The notes under the pieces are model-generated. The model was not told the DNA's origin and searched no databases. It saw only the letters and a program-made list of their open reading frames with translations. This document shows, one piece after another, positions 46,568-60,037 of a stretch of DNA of 64,000 bases. The translations under genes were made by a program, and so were the position numbers. This stretch comes from Cynocephalus volans (lineage: Eukaryota > Chordata > Mammalia > Dermoptera > Cynocephalidae). Every line of letters begins with the position of its first letter. The stretch's first letter is position 1. The stretch spans positions 94,889,505-94,953,504 of the forward strand of contig NC_084474.1 in the NCBI RefSeq assembly GCF_027409185.1, in the 5' to 3' direction.

Positions 46568-47880
46568 AGGCAGGAGCAGGAGCAGGAGCAGGAGCAGGGT
46601 CAGGAGCAGGGGCAGGAGCAGGATCAGGAGCTGGAGCAGGAGCAGGAGCAGGAGCAGGGGCAGGAGCAGGGGCAGGAGCAGGAGCACGGGCAGGGGCAGG
46701 GGCAGGGGCAGGAGCAGGAGCAAGAGCAGGAGCAGGGGCAGGGGCAGGAACAGGATCAGGAGCAGGGGCAGGGGCAGGGGCAGGGGCAGGAACAGGATCA
46801 GGAGCAGGAGCAGGGGCAGGGGCAGGGGCAGGATCAGCAGCAGGAGCAGGAGCTGGAGCAGGAGCAGGGGCAGGGGCAGGGGAAGGAACAGGATCAGGAG
46901 CAGGAACAGGATCAGGAGCAGGAGCAGGAGCAGGGGCAGGGGCCGGGGCAGGAGCAGGAGCAGTAGCACGGGCAGGGGCAGGGGCAGGAGCAGGAGCATG
47001 GGCAGGAGCAGGGGCAGCGGCAGGAGCAGGAGCAGGAGCAGGGGCAGGGGCAGGAGCAGGGGCAGGGGCACGGGCAGGGGCAGGGGCAGCAGCAGGAGCA
47101 GGGGCAAGGGCAGTAGAAGGAAGAGGGACAGGAGCAGGAGCAGGGACAGGAGCAGGAGCAGGAGCAGGGGCAGGGGCAGGAGCAGGAGCAGGGGCAGGGG
47201 CAGGGGCAGGAGCAGGGGCAGGAGCAGGGGCAGGAGCAGGAGCAGGGGCAGGAACAGGAGCTGGGGCAGGGGCAGGGGCAGGATCAGGAGCAGGAGCAGG
47301 AGCAGGAGCAGGGACAGGGGCAGGAGCAGGAGCAGGGGCAAGGGCAGTAGCAGGAACAGGGACAGGAGCAGGAGTAGGGGCAGGATCAAGGGCAGCATCA
47401 GGAGCTGGAGCAGGAGCAGGAGCAGGTACAGGGGCAGGAGCAGGGGCAGGAGCAGGAGCACGGGCAGGGGCAGGGGCAGGAACAGGATCAGGAGCAGGAG
47501 CAGGAGCAGGAGCAGGGGCAGCAGCAGGAGCAGGAGCAAGGGCAGGATTAGGAGCAGGATCAGGAGCAGGAGCAGGAGCAGGGACAGGAGCAGGGGCAGG
47601 AGCAGGAGCAGGGGCAGGAACAGGAGCAGGGGCAGGAGCAGGAGCAGGGGCAGGAGCAGGGGCAGGATCAAGTGCAGGAGCAGGAGCAGGGGCAGGATCA
47701 AGGGCAGGATCAGGAGCTGGAGCAGGAGCAGGAGCAGGTACAGGGGCAGGAGAAGGGGCAGGAGCAGGAGCACGGGCAGGGGCAGGGGCAGGAACAGGAT
47801 CAGGAGCAGGAGCAGGAGCAGGAGCAGGGGCAGGAGCAGGAGCAGGAGCAAGGGCAGGATTAGGAGCAGGATCAGGAGCA
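39434..47880. repeat. 8.4-kb higher-order unit, copy 1
   Basis: Markers at 39453, 40050 (the single-base register loss), 41151 (GACATGAACA) and 41515 all recur exactly 8,447 bp downstream. Homology to copy 2 appears to start near 39434, since the sequences to the left differ (AGTAGCTGGAGC here, against ATTAGGAGCAGG). As 8,447 is six times 1,407 plus five, the unit carries one register loss. Confidence 0.85.
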
Positions 47881-48225
47881 GGAGCAGGAGCAGGAGCAGG
47901 TGCAGGGGCAGGAGCAGGCGCAGGAGCAGGAGCACGGGCAGGGGCAGGGGCAGGAACAGGATCAGGAGCAGGAGCAGGAGCAGGAGCAGGGGCAGGAGCA
48001 GGAGCAGGAGCAAGGGCAGGAGCAGGAGCAAGAGCAGCAGCAGGAGGAGGAGCAAGGGCAGGAGCAGGAGCAGGGACAGGAGCAGGAGCAGGAGCAGGAG
48101 TAGAAGCAGGGGCAGGGGCAAGAGCAGGGGCAGGGGCAGGAGCAGGAGCAGAAGAAGGGGCAGGGGCAAGAGCAGGGGCAGGGGCAGGAGCAGGAGCAGA
48201 AGCAGGGGCAGGGGCAAGAGCAGGG

Positions 48226-48258
<33 letters not shown>

Positions 48259-50877
48259 AGGGCAGGGGCAGGAGCAGGAGCAGGGGCAGGGGCAGGAGCA
48301 GGAGCAGGGGCAGGAGAAGGAGCAGGAGCAGGAGCAGGGGCAGGAGCAGGAGCAGGCGCAGGAGCAGGAGCAGGGACAGGAGCAGGGGCAGTAGCAGGAT
48401 CAGGAGCAGGGGAAGGAGCAGGGACAGGAGCTGGAGCAGGAGCAAGAGCAGGAGCAGGAGCAGGGGCAGGGGCAGGATCAAGGGCAGGAGCAGGAGCGGG
48501 GCAGGGGCAGGAGCAGGGACAGGGGCAGAGGCAGGGGCAGGAGCAGGAGCAGGAGCAGGGGCAGGGGCAGGAGCAGGATCAGGAGCTGGAGCAGGAGCAG
48601 GAGCAGGTGCAGGGGCAGGAGCAGGGGCAGGAGCAGGAGCACGGGCAGGGGCAGGGGCAGGAACAGGATCAGGAGCAGGAGCAGGAGCAGGAGCAGTGGC
48701 AGGAGCAGGAGCAGGAGCAAGGGCAGGAGCAGGAGCAGGATCAGGAGCAGGAGCAGGAGCAGGGGCAGGAGCAGGGGCAGGAGCAGGATCAGGAGCTGGA
48801 GCAGGAGCAGGAGCAGGTGCAGGGGCAGGAGCAGGGGCAGGAACAGAATCAGGAGCAGGAGCTGGAGCAGGAGCAGGGGCAGGAGCAGGAGCAGGAGCAA
48901 GGGCAGGAGCAGGAGCAAGAACAGCAGCAGGAGGAGGAGCAGGGGCAGGAGCAGGAGCAGGGACAGGAGCAGGAGCAGGAGCAGGAGCAGAAGCAGGGGC
49001 AGGGGCAAGAGCAGGGGCAGGGGCAGGAGCAGGAGCAGAAGCAAGGGCAGGGGAAAGAGCAGGGGCAGGAGCAGGAGCAGGGGCAGGAGCAGGAGCAGGG
49101 GCAGGGGAAGGAGCAAGGGCGGGAGCAGGAGCAGGGACAGGAGCAGGAGCAGGAGCAGGAGCAGAAGCAGGGGCAGGGGCAAGAGCAGGGGCAGGGGCAG
49201 GAGCAGGGACAGGAGCAGGGGCAGGGGCAGGAGCAGGAGCAGGGGCAGGAGAAGGAGCAGGATCAAGGACAGGAGCAGGGACAGGAGCAGGGGCAGGGGC
49301 AGGAGCAGGGGCAGGAGAAGGAGCAGGAGCAGGAGCAGGGGCAGGAACAGGAGCAGGGGCAGGAGCAGGATCAGGAGCAAGAGCAGGAGCAGAAGCAGGA
49401 GCAGGAGCAAAGGCAGGACCACGAGCAGGAGCAGGGACAGGAGCAGGGACAGGAGCAGGAGCAGGGGCAGGGGCAGGATCAAGGGCAGGATCAGGATCAG
49501 GAGCAGGAACAGGAGCAGGGCCAGGGGGAGGAGCAGGAGCAGGAGCAGGAGCAGGGGCAGGAGCAGGATCAAGGGCAGGAGCAGGCGCAGGACCAGGGAC
49601 ATGAACAGGAGCAGGAGCAGGAGCAGGAGCAGGATCAGGAGCAGGAGCAGGAGCAGGAGCACGGGCAGGGGCAGGAACAGGAGCAGGGGCAGGCGCAGGG
49701 GAAGGGGAAGGAGCAGGAGCAGGGGCAGGGGCAGGGGCAGGAGCAGGAGCAGGAGCAGGAGCACGGGCAGGGGCAGGAGCAGGAGCATGGGCAGGGGCAG
49801 GGGCAGGGGCAGGAGCAGGAGCAGGGGCAGGAACAGGAGCTGGGGCAGGGGCAGGGGCAGGATCAGGAGCAGGAGCAGGAGCAGGAGCAGGGACAGGAGC
49901 AGGAACAGGAGCAGGAGCAGGGGCAGGGTCAGGGGCAGGAGCAGGAGCAGGGGCAAGGGCAGTGGCAGGAACAGGGACAGGAGCAGGAGCAGGGGCAGGA
50001 TCAAGGGCAGGAGCAGGAGCAGGAGCAGGAGCAGGGGCAGGAGCAGGAGCAGGAGCAGGAGCAGGATCTGGAGCAGGGGCAGGAGCAGGATCAGGAGCTG
50101 GAGCAGGAGCAGGAGCAGGAGCAGGGGCAGGAGCAGCGGCAAGAGCAGGAGCACGGGCAGGGGCAGGGGCAGGGGCAGGAGCAGGAGCAGGAGCAGGAGC
50201 TGGGGCAGGGGCAGGAACAGGATCAGGAGCAGGGGCAGGGGCAGGGGCAGGGGCAGGAACAGAATCAGGAGCAGGAGCAGGGGCAACGGCAGGGGCAGGA
50301 TCAGGAGCAGGAGCAGGAGCAGGGGCAGGGGCAGGGGCAGGAACAGGATCAGGAGCAGGAACAGGATCAGGAGCAGGAGCAGGGGCAGGGGCAGGGGCAG
50401 GAGCAGGAGCAGGAGCAGGGGCAGGAGCAGGGGCAGCAGCAGGATCAGGAGCAGGGGAAGGAGCAGGGACAGGAGCAGGAGCAGGAGAAAGAGCAGGAGG
50501 AGGAGCAGGGACAGGAGCAGGAGCAGGAGCAGGAGCAGGGGTAGGGGCAGGATCAAGGGCAGGAGCAGGAGCAGGAGCAGGGGCAGGGGCAGGAGCAGGA
50601 GCAGGGGCAGGAGCAGGAGCAGGAGCAGGAGCAGGGGCATGGGCAGGAGCAGGAGCAGGAGCAGGGGCAGGGGCAGGGGCAGGGGCATTAGCAGGAACAG
50701 GGACAGGAGCAGGATCAAGGGCAGGAGCAGGAGCAGGATCAGGAGCAGGAGCAGGAGCAGGGGCAGGGGCAGGGTCAGGAGCAGGATCAGGAGCTGGAGC
50801 AGGAGCAGGAGCAGGTGCAGGGGCAGGACCAGGGGCAGGAGCAGGAGCACGGGCAGGGGCAGGGGCAGGAACAGGAT

Positions 50878-50911
<34 letters not shown>

Positions 50912-51044
50912 GCCAGGAGCAGGAGCAGGAGCAAGGGCAGGAGCAGGAGCAAGAGCAGCAGCAGGAGGAGGAGCAAGGGCAGGAGCAGGAGCAGGGACAG
51001 GGGCAGGAGCAGGAGCAGAAGCAGGGGCAGGGGCAAGAGCAGGG

Positions 51045-51077
<33 letters not shown>

Positions 51078-51158
51078 AGGGCAGGGGCAGGAGCAGGAAC
51101 AGGGGCAGGGGCAGGAGCAGGAGCAGGGGCAGGAGAAGGAGCAGGAGCAGGAGCAGGG

Positions 51159-51193
<35 letters not shown>

Positions 51194-51800
51194 GGCAGGA
51201 GCAGGGGCAGCAGCAGGATCAGGAGCAGGGGAAGGAGCAGGGACAGGAGCAGGAGCAGCAGCAAGAGCAGGAGCAGGAGCAGGGGCAGGGGCAGGATCAA
51301 GGCCAGGAGCAGGAGCAGGGGCAGGGGCAGGAGCAGGGACAGGAGCAGAGGCAGGGGCAGGAGCAGGAGCAAGGGCAGGGGCAGGGGCAGGAGCAGGATC
51401 AGGAGCTGGAGCAGGAGCAGGAGCAGGTACAGGGGCAGGAGCAGGGGCAGGAGCAGGAGCACGGGCAGGGGCAGGGGCAGGAACAGGATTAGGAGCAGGA
51501 GCAGGAGCAGGAGCAGGGGCAGGAGCAGGAGCAGGAGCAAGGGCAGGATTAGGAGCAGGATCAGGAGCAGGAGCAGGAGCAGGGACAGGAGCAGGGGCAG
51601 GAGCAGGAGCAGGAGCTGGAGCAGGAGCAGGAGCAGGTGCAGGGGCAGGAGCAGGAGCACGGGCAGGGGCAGGGGTAGGAACAGAATCAGGAGCAGAAGC
51701 AGGAGCAGGATCAGGGGCAGGAGCAGGAGCAGGAGCAAGGGCAGGAGCAGGAGCAAGAGCAGTAGCAGGAGGAGGAGCAGGGGCAGGAGCAGGAGCAGGG

Positions 51801-51835
<35 letters not shown>

Positions 51836-53096
51836 GGCAGGGGCAGGAGCAGGAGCAGGGGCAGGAGCAGGAGCAGGGGCAGGGGAAGGAGCAAGGGCGG
51901 GAGCAGGAGCAGGGACAGGAGCAGGAGCAGGAGCAGGAGCAGAAGCAGGGGCAGGGGCAAGAGCAGGGGCAGGGGCAGGAGCAGGGACAGGAGCAGGGGC
52001 AGGGGCAGGAGCAGGAGCAGGGGCAGGAGCAGGAGCAGGAGCAGGGGTAGGGGCAGGATCAAGGGCAGGAGCAGGAGCAGGAGCAGGGGCAGGGGCAGGA
52101 GCAGGAGCAGGGGCAGGAGAAGGAGCAGGAGCAGGAGCAGGGGCAGGAGCAAGGGCAGGAACAGGAGTAGGAGCAGGGGCAGGAGCAGGAGCAGGAGCAG
52201 GAGCAGGGGCATGGGCAGGAGCAGGAGCAGGAGCAGGGGCAGGGGCAGGAGCAGGATCAAGGGCAGGAGCAGGAGCAGGAGCAGGGGCAGGAGCAAGGGC
52301 AGGAATAGGAGTAGGAGCAGGGGCAGGAGCAGGAGCAGGAGCAGGAGCAGGGGCATGGGCAGGAGCAGGAGCAGGAGCAGGGGCAGGGGCACGAGCAGGA
52401 GAAAGAGCAGGAGGAGGAGCAGGGACAGGAGCAGGAGCAGGAGCAGGAGCAGGGGTAGGGGCAGGATCAAGGGCAGGAGCAGGAGCAGGAGCAGGGGCAG
52501 GGGCAGGAGCAGGAGCAGGGGCAGGAGAAGGAGCAGGAGCAGGAGCAGGGGCAGGAGCAAGGGCAGGAACAGGAGTAGGAGCAGGGGCAGGAGCAGGAGC
52601 AGGAGCAGGAGCAGGGGCATGGGCAGGAGCAGGAGCAGGAGCAGGGGCAGGGGCAGGAGCAGGATCAAGGGCAGGAGCAGCAGCAGGAGCAAGAGCAGGA
52701 TCAGGAGCAGGGACAGGAGCAGGAGCAGGAGCAGGAGCAGCGGCAGGGGCAGGAGCAGGGGCAGGAGCAGGAGCAGGAGCAGGAGCAGGGGCAGGAGCAG
52801 GGACAGGAACAGGAGCAGGGGCAGGAACAGGAGCAGGGGCAGGAGCAGGAGCAGGGGCAGGAGCAGGGGCAGGATCAAGGGCAGGAGCAGGAGCAGGGGC
52901 AGGATCAAGGACAGGAGCAGGGACAGGAGCAGGGGCAGGGGCAGGAGCAGGGGCAGGAGACGGAGCAGGAGCAGGAGCAGGGGCAGGAACAGGAGCAGAG
53001 GCAGGAGCAGGATCAGGAGCAAGAGCAGGAGCAAGAGCAGGAGCAGGGGCAGGAGCAGGATCAAGGGCTGGAGCAGGAGCAGAAGCAGGAGCAGGG

Positions 53097-53131
<35 letters not shown>

Positions 53132-53145
53132 GGAAGGAGCAGGAT

Positions 53146-53179
<34 letters not shown>

Positions 53180-54944
53180 GACAGGAGCAGGAGCAGGAGC
53201 AGGAGCAGGGGCAGGGGCAGGGGTAGGTGCAGGAGCAGGGGCAGGGGCAGGAGCAGGGGCAGGAGCAGGATCAGGAGCAAGAGCAGGTGCAGGAGCAGGG
53301 ACAGGAGCAGGAGCAGGAGCAGGGGCAGGGGCAGGATCAAGGGCAGGATCACGAGCAGGAGCAGGAGCAGGAGCAGGGCCAGGGGGAGGAGCAGGAGCAG
53401 GAGCAGTAGCAGGGGCAGGAGCAGGATCAAGGGCAGGAGCAGGCGCAGGACCAGGGACAGGAACAGGAGCAGGAGCAGGAGCAGGAGCAGGGGCAGGCGC
53501 AGGATCAGGAGCAGGGGCACGGGCAGGATCAGGAGCAGGGGCAGGGGCAGGGGTAGGAGCAGGGGCAGGATCAGGAGTAGGAGCAGGAGCAGGAGCAGGG
53601 ACAGGAGCAGGAGCAGGAGCAGGAGCAGGGGCAGGGGCAGGGGCAGAGGCAGGGGCAGGAGCAGGAGCAGGGGCAGGGGCAGGGGCAGGGGCAGTAGCAG
53701 CAACAGGGACAGGAGCAGGAGCAAGGGCAGGATCAAGGGCAGGAGCAGGAGCAGGATCAGGAGCAGGAGCAGGAGCAGGGGCAGGAGCAGGGGCAGGAGC
53801 AGGATCAGGAGCTGGAGCAGGAGCAGGGACAGGAGCAGGGACAGGAGCAGGATCAGGAGCAAGAGCAGCAGCAGGAGCAGGGACAGGAGCAGGAGCAGGA
53901 ACAGGGGCAGGGGCAGGATCAAGGGCAGGATCAGGAGCAGGAGCAGGAGCAGGAGCAGGGCCAGGGGGAGGAGCAGGAGCAGGAGCAGGAGCAGGGGCAG
54001 GAGCAGGATCAAGGGCCGGAGCAGGCGCAGGACCAAGGACAGGAACAGGAGCAGGACCAGGAGCAGGAGCAGGAGCAGGATCATGAGCAGGAGCAGGAGC
54101 AGGGGCAGGCGCAGGATCAGGATCAGGGGCACGGGCAGGATCAGGAGCAGGGGCAGGGGCAGGGGCAGGAGCAGGAGCAGGATCAGGAGCAGGAGCAGGA
54201 GCAGGAGCAGGGGCAGGAGCTGGATCAGGGGCAGGAGCAGGAGCATGGGCAGGGGCAGGGGCAGGGGCAGGGGCAGGAGCAGGAGCAGGAGCAGGGGCAG
54301 GGGCAGGAGCAGGGGCAGGGGCCAGGGCAGGCGCAGGGGCAGGGGCAGGGGCAGGAGCAGGAGCAGGGGCAAGGGCAGTAGCAGGAACAGGGACAGGAGC
54401 AGGAGCAGGGACAGGAGCATGAGCAGGAGCAGGAGCAGGGGCAGGGGTAGGGGCAGGAGCAGGAGCAGGGGCAAGGGCAGTAGCAGGAACAGGGACAGGA
54501 GCAGGAGCAGTGGCAGGATCAAGGGCAGGAGCAGGAACAGGGACAGGAGCAGGAGCAGGGACAGGAGCATGAGCAGGAGCAGGAGCAGGGGCAGGGGTAG
54601 GGGCAGGAGCAGGAGCAGGGGCAAGGGCAGTAGCAGGAACAGGGACAGGAGCAGGAGCAGTGGCAGGATCAAGGGCAGGAGCAGGAGCAGGGGCAGGAGC
54701 AGGAGCAGGAGCAGGAGCAGGGTCAGGAGCAGGGGCAGGAGCAGGATCAGGAGCTGGAGCAGGAGCAGGAGCAGGAGCAGTAGCAGGAACAGGGACAGGA
54801 GCAGGAGCAGGGACAGGAGCATGAGCAGGGACAGGAGCATGAGCAGGAGCAGGAGCAGGGGCAGGGGCAGGGGCAGGAGCAGGAGCAGGGGCAAGGGCAG
54901 TAGCAGGAACAGGGACAGAAGCAGGAGCAGTGGCAGGATCAAGG

Positions 54945-54978
<34 letters not shown>

Positions 54979-56290
54979 AGGCAGGAGCAGGAGCAGGAGC
55001 AGGAGCAGGGTCAGGAGCAGGGGCAGGAGCAGGATCAGGAGCTGGAGCAGGAGCAGGAGCAGGAGCAGGGGCAGGAGCAGGGGCAGGAGCAGGAGCACGG
55101 GCAGGGGCAGGGGCAGGGGCAGGAGCAGGAGCAAGAGCAGGAGCAGGGGCAGGGGCAGGAACAGGATCAGGAGCAGGGGCAGGGGCAGGGGCAGGGGCAG
55201 GAACAGGATCAGGAGCAGGAGCAGGGGCAGGGGCAGGGGCAGGATCAGCAGCAGGAGCAGGAGCTGGAGTAGGAGCAGGGGCAGGGGCAGGGGAAGGAAC
55301 AGGATCAGGAGCAGGAACAGGATCAGGAGCAGGAGCAGGAGCAGGGGCAGGGGCCGGGGAAGGAGCAGGAGCAGTAGCACGGGCAGGGGCAGGGGCAGGA
55401 GCAGGAGCATGGGCAGGAGCAGGGGCAGCGGCAGGAGCAGGAGCAGGAGCAGGGGCAGGGGCAGGAGCAGGGGCAGGGGCAGGGGCAGGGGCAGCAGCAG
55501 GAGCAGGGGCAAGGGCAGTAGAAGGAAGAGGGACAGGAGCAGGAGCAGGGACAGGAGCAGGAGCAGGAGCAGGGGCAAGGGCAGGAGCAGGAGCAGGGGC
55601 AGGGGCAGGGGCAGGAGCAGGGGCAGGAGCAGGGGCAGGAGCAGGAGCAGGGGCAGGAACAGGAGCTGGGGCAGGGGCAGGGGCAGGATCAGGAGCAGGA
55701 GCAGGAGCAGGAGCAGGGACAGGGGCAGGAGCAGGAGCAGGGGCAAGGGCAGTAGCAGGAACAGGGACAGGAGCAGGAGTAGGGGCAGGATCAAGGGCAG
55801 CATCAGGAGCTGGAGCAGGAGCAGGAGCAGGTACAGGGGCAGGAGCAGGGGCAGGAGCAGGAGCACGGGCAGGGGCAGGGGCAGGAACAGGATCAGGAGC
55901 AGGAGCAGGAGCAGGAGCAGGGGCAGGATTAGGAGCAGGATCAGGAGCAGGAGCAGGAGCAGGGACAGGAGCAGGGGCAGGAGCAGGAGCAGGGGCAGGA
56001 ACAGGAGCAGGGGCAGGAGCAGGAGCAGGGGCAGGAGCAGGGGCAGGATCAAGTGCAGGAGCAGGAGCAGGGGCAGGATCAAGGGCAGGATCAGGAGCTG
56101 GAGCAGGAGCAGGAGCAGGTACAGGGGCAGGAGAAGGGGCAGGAGCAGGAGCACGGGCAGGGGCAGGGGCAGGAACAGGATCAGGAGCAGGAGCAGGAGC
56201 AGGAGCAGGGGCAGGAGCAGGAGCAGGAGCAAGGGCAGGATTAGGAGCAGGATCAGGAGCAGGAGCAGGAGCAGGGACAGGAGCAGGGGC
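47881..56290. repeat. 8.4-kb higher-order unit, copy 2
   Basis: It is nearly identical to copy 1 over the lines compared, including the single-base loss at 48497/48498 and GACATGAACA at 49598. The offset drops from 8,447 to 8,411 bp between about 49.6 and 54.1 kb through whole-hexamer deletions, for example a 12-bp loss near 50710. Substitutions are few and local: four differences lie near 40106-40137 against 48553-48584. It is either a young tandem duplication or an assembly duplication. Confidence 0.85.
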
Positions 56291-57524
56291 AGGAGCAGGA
56301 GCAGGAGCTGGAGCAGGAGCAGGAGCAGGTGCAGGGGCAGGAGCAGGGGCAGGAGCAGGAGCACAGGCAGGGGCAGGGGCAGGAACAGAATCAGGAGCAG
56401 AAGCAGGAGCAGGGGCAGGGGCAGGAGCAGGAGCAGGAGCAAGGGCAGGAGCAGGAGCAAGAGCAGTAGCAGGAGGAGGAGCAGGGGCAGGAGCAGGAGC
56501 AGGGACAGGAGCAGGAGCAGGAGCAGGAGCAGGGGCAGGGGCAAGAGCAGGGGCAGGGGCAGGAGCAGGGGCAGCAGCAGGATCAGGAGCAGGGGAAGGA
56601 GCAGGGACAGGAGCAGGAGCAGGAGAAAGAGCAGGAGGAGGAGCAGGGACAGGAGCAGGAGCAGGAGCAGGAGCAGGGGTAAGGGCAGGATCAAGGGCAG
56701 GAGCAGGAGCAGGAGCAGGGGCAGGGGCAGGAGCAGGAGCAGGGGCAGGAGAAGGAGCAGGAGCAGGAGCAGGGGCAGGAGCAAGGGCAGGAACAGGAGT
56801 AGGAGCAGGGGCAGGAGCAGGAGCAGGAGCAGGAGCAGGGGCATGGGCAGGAGCAGGATCAAGGGCAGGAGCAGGAGCAGGAGCAAGAGCAGGAGCAGGA
56901 GCAGGGACAGGAGCAGGAGCAGGAGCAGGAGCAGGGGCAGGGGCAGGATCAAGGGCAGGAGCAGGACCAGGAGCAGGAGCAGGAGCAGGGGCAGGGGCAG
57001 GATCAAGGGCAGGAGCAGGACCAGGAGCAGGAGCAGGAGCAGGGGCAGGGGCAGGAGCAGGATCAAGGGCAGGAGCAGGAGCAGGAGCAAGAGCAGGAGC
57101 AGGAGCAGGGACAGGAGCAGGAGCAGGAGCAGGAGCAGGGGCAGGGGCAGGATCAAGGGCAGGAGCAGGACCAGGAGCAGGAGCAGGGGCAGGAGCAGGG
57201 ACAGGAACAGGAGCAGGGACAGGAACAGGAGCAGGGGCAGGAGCAGGAGCAGGGGCAGTAGCAGGGGCAGGATCAAGGGCAGGAGCAGGAGCAGGGGCAG
57301 GATCAAGGACAGGAGCAGGGACAGGAGCAGGGGCAGGGGCAGGAGCAGGGGCAGGAGAAGGAGCAGGAGCAGGAGCAGGGGCAGGAACAGGAGCAGAGGC
57401 AGGAGCAGGATCAGGAGCAAGAGCAGGAGCAGAAGCAGGAGCAGGAGCAAGGGCAGGAGCAAGAGCAGGAGCAGGGGCAGGAGCAGGATCAAGGGCTGGA
57501 GCAGGAGCAGAAGCAGGAGCAGGG

Positions 57525-57559
<35 letters not shown>

Positions 57560-57573
57560 GGAAGGAGCAGGAT

Positions 57574-57604
<31 letters not shown>

Positions 57605-58472
57605 TGGGACAGGAGCAGGAGCAGGAGCAGGAGCAGGGGCAGGGGCAGGGGTAGGTGCAGGAGCAGGGGCAGGGGCAGGAGCAGGGGCAGGAGCAGGATC
57701 AGGAGCAAGAGCAGGTGCAAGAGCAGGGACAGGAGCAGGAGCAGGAGCAGGGGCAGGGGCAGGATCGAGGGCAGGATCAGGAGCAGGAGCAGGAGCAGGA
57801 GCAGGGCCAGGGGGAGGAGCAGGAGCAGGAGCAGTAGCAGGGGCAGGAGCAGGATCAAGGGCAGGAGCAGGCGCAGGACCAGGGACAGGAACAGGAGCAG
57901 GAGCAGGAGCAGGAGCAGGGGCAGGCGCAGGATCAGGAGCAGGGGCACGGGCAGGATCAGGAGCAGGGGCAGGGGCAGGGGCAGGAGCAGGGACAGGATC
58001 AGGAGTAGGAGCAGGAGCAGGAGCAGGGACAGGAGCAGGAGCAGGAGCAGGAGCAGGGGCAGGGGCAGGGGCAGGGGCAGGAGCAGGAGCAGGAGCAGGG
58101 GCAGGGGCAGGGGCAGGGGCAGTAGCAGCAACAGGGACAGGAGCAGGAGCAAGGGCAGGATCAAGGGCAGGAGCAGGAGCAGGATCAGGAGCAGGAGCAG
58201 GAGCAGGGGCAGGAGCAGGGGCAGGAGCAGGATCAGGAGCTGGAGCAGGAGCAGGGACAGGAGCAGGGACAGGAGCAGGATCAGGAGCAAGAGCAGGAGC
58301 AGGAGCAGGGACAGGAGCAGGAGCAGGAGCAGGGGCAGGGGCAGGATCAAGGGCAGGATCAGGAGCAGGAGCAGGAGCAGGAGCAGGGCCAGGGGGAGGA
58401 GCAGGAGCAGGAGCAGGAGCAGGGGCAGGAGCAGGATCAAGGGCAGGAGCAGGCGCAGGACCAAGGACAGGA

Positions 58473-58508
<36 letters not shown>

Positions 58509-58514
58509 TCATGA
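56291..58514. repeat. Third, shortened copy of the higher-order module
   Basis: The marker GGATCATGAGCAGG and the flanking variants seen at 45671 and 54082 recur at 58510, 4,428 bp after the previous one (738 hexamers exactly). The preceding 2-kb variant order (GGGCCAGGGGGAGGAGC, GGCGCAGGACCAGGGACA) is retained. The copy is shorter than the 8.4-kb unit, so part of it was deleted or never copied. Confidence 0.75.
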
Positions 58515-58952
58515 GCAGGAGCAGGAGCAGGGGCAGGCGCAGGATCAGGATCAGGGGCACGGGCAGTATCAGGAGCAGGGGCAGGGGCAGGGGCAGGAGC
58601 AGGAGCAGGATCAGGAGCAGGAGCAGGAGCAGGAGCAGGGGCAGGAGCTGGATCATGGGCAGGAGCAGGAGCATGGGCAGGCGCAGGGGCAGGGGCAGGG
58701 GCAGGAGCAGGAGCAGGAGCAGGGGCAGGGGCAGGAGCAGGGGCAGGGGCCGGGGCAGGCGCAGGGGCAGGGGCAGGGGCAGGAGCAGGAGCAGGGGCAA
58801 GGGCAGTAGCAGGAACAGGGACAGGAGCAGGAGCAGGGACAGGAGCATGAGCAGGAGCAGGAGCAGGGGCAGGGGCAGGGGCAGGAGCAGGAGCAGGGGC
58901 AAGGGCAGTAGCAGGAACAGGGACAGGAGCAGGAGCAGTGGCAGGATCAAGG

Positions 58953-58987
<35 letters not shown>

Positions 58988-60002
58988 GGCAGGAGCAGGA
59001 GCAGGAGCAGGAGCAGGGTCAGGAGCAGGGGCAGGAGCAGGATCAGGAGCTGGAGCAGGAGCAGGAGCAGGAGCAGTAGCAGGAACAGGGACAGGAGCAG
59101 GAGCAGGGGCAGGGGCAGGGGCAGGATCAGGATCAGGAGCAGGAGCAGGGGCAGGGGCAGGGGCAGGAACAGGATCAGGAGCAGGAACAGGATCAGGAGC
59201 AGGAGCAGGATCAGGGGCAGGGGTAGGGGCAGGAGCAGGAGCAGGAGCAGGAGCAGGGACAGGGGCAGGAACAGGAGCATGGGCAGGGGCAGGGGCAGGG
59301 GCAGGAGCAGGAGCAGGGGCAGGGGCAGGGGCAGGAGCCGGAGCAGGAACAGGAGCAGGGGCAGGGGCAGGAGCAGGAGCAGGGGCAGGGGCAGGGGCAG
59401 GGGCAGGAGCAGGGGCAGGAGCAGGGGCAGGAGCAGGAGCAGGGGCAGGAACAGGAGCTGGGGCAGGGGCAGGGGCAGGATCAGGAGCAGGAGCAGGAGC
59501 AGGAGCAGGGACAGGGGCAGGAGCAGGAGCAGGGGCAAGGGCAGTAGCAGGAACAGGGACAGGACCAGGAGCAGGGGCAGGATCAAGGGCAGGATCAGGA
59601 GCTGGAGCAGGAGCAGGAGCAGGTACAGGGGCAGGAGCAGGGGCAGGAGCAGGAGCACGGGCAGGGGCAGGGGCAGGAACAGGATCAGGAGCAGGAGCAG
59701 GAGCAGGAGCAGGGGCAGGAGCAGGAGCAGGAGCAAGGGCAGGATTAGGAGCAGGATCAGGAGCAGGAGCAGGAGCAGGGACAGGAGCAGGGGCAGGAGC
59801 AGGAGCAGGAGCTGGAGCAGGAGCAGGAGCAGGTGCAGGGGCAGGGGCAGGAGCAGGAGCACGTGCAGGGGCAGGGGCAGGAACAGAATCAGGAGCAGAA
59901 GCAGGAGCAGGAGCAGGGGCAGGAGCAGGAGCAGGAGCAAGGGCAGGAGCAGGAGCAAGAGCAGTAGCAGGAGGAGGAGCAGGGGCAGGAGCAGGAGCAG
60001 GG

Positions 60003-60037
<35 letters not shown>

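Noticed and set aside
33542..49604. Arg/Ser-rich frames that look like SR splicing proteins
   Set aside because: The RS texture is simply one frame of GGAGCA (AGC AGG). There is no RNA-recognition motif or other SR protein domain, and the adjacent frames are equally open.
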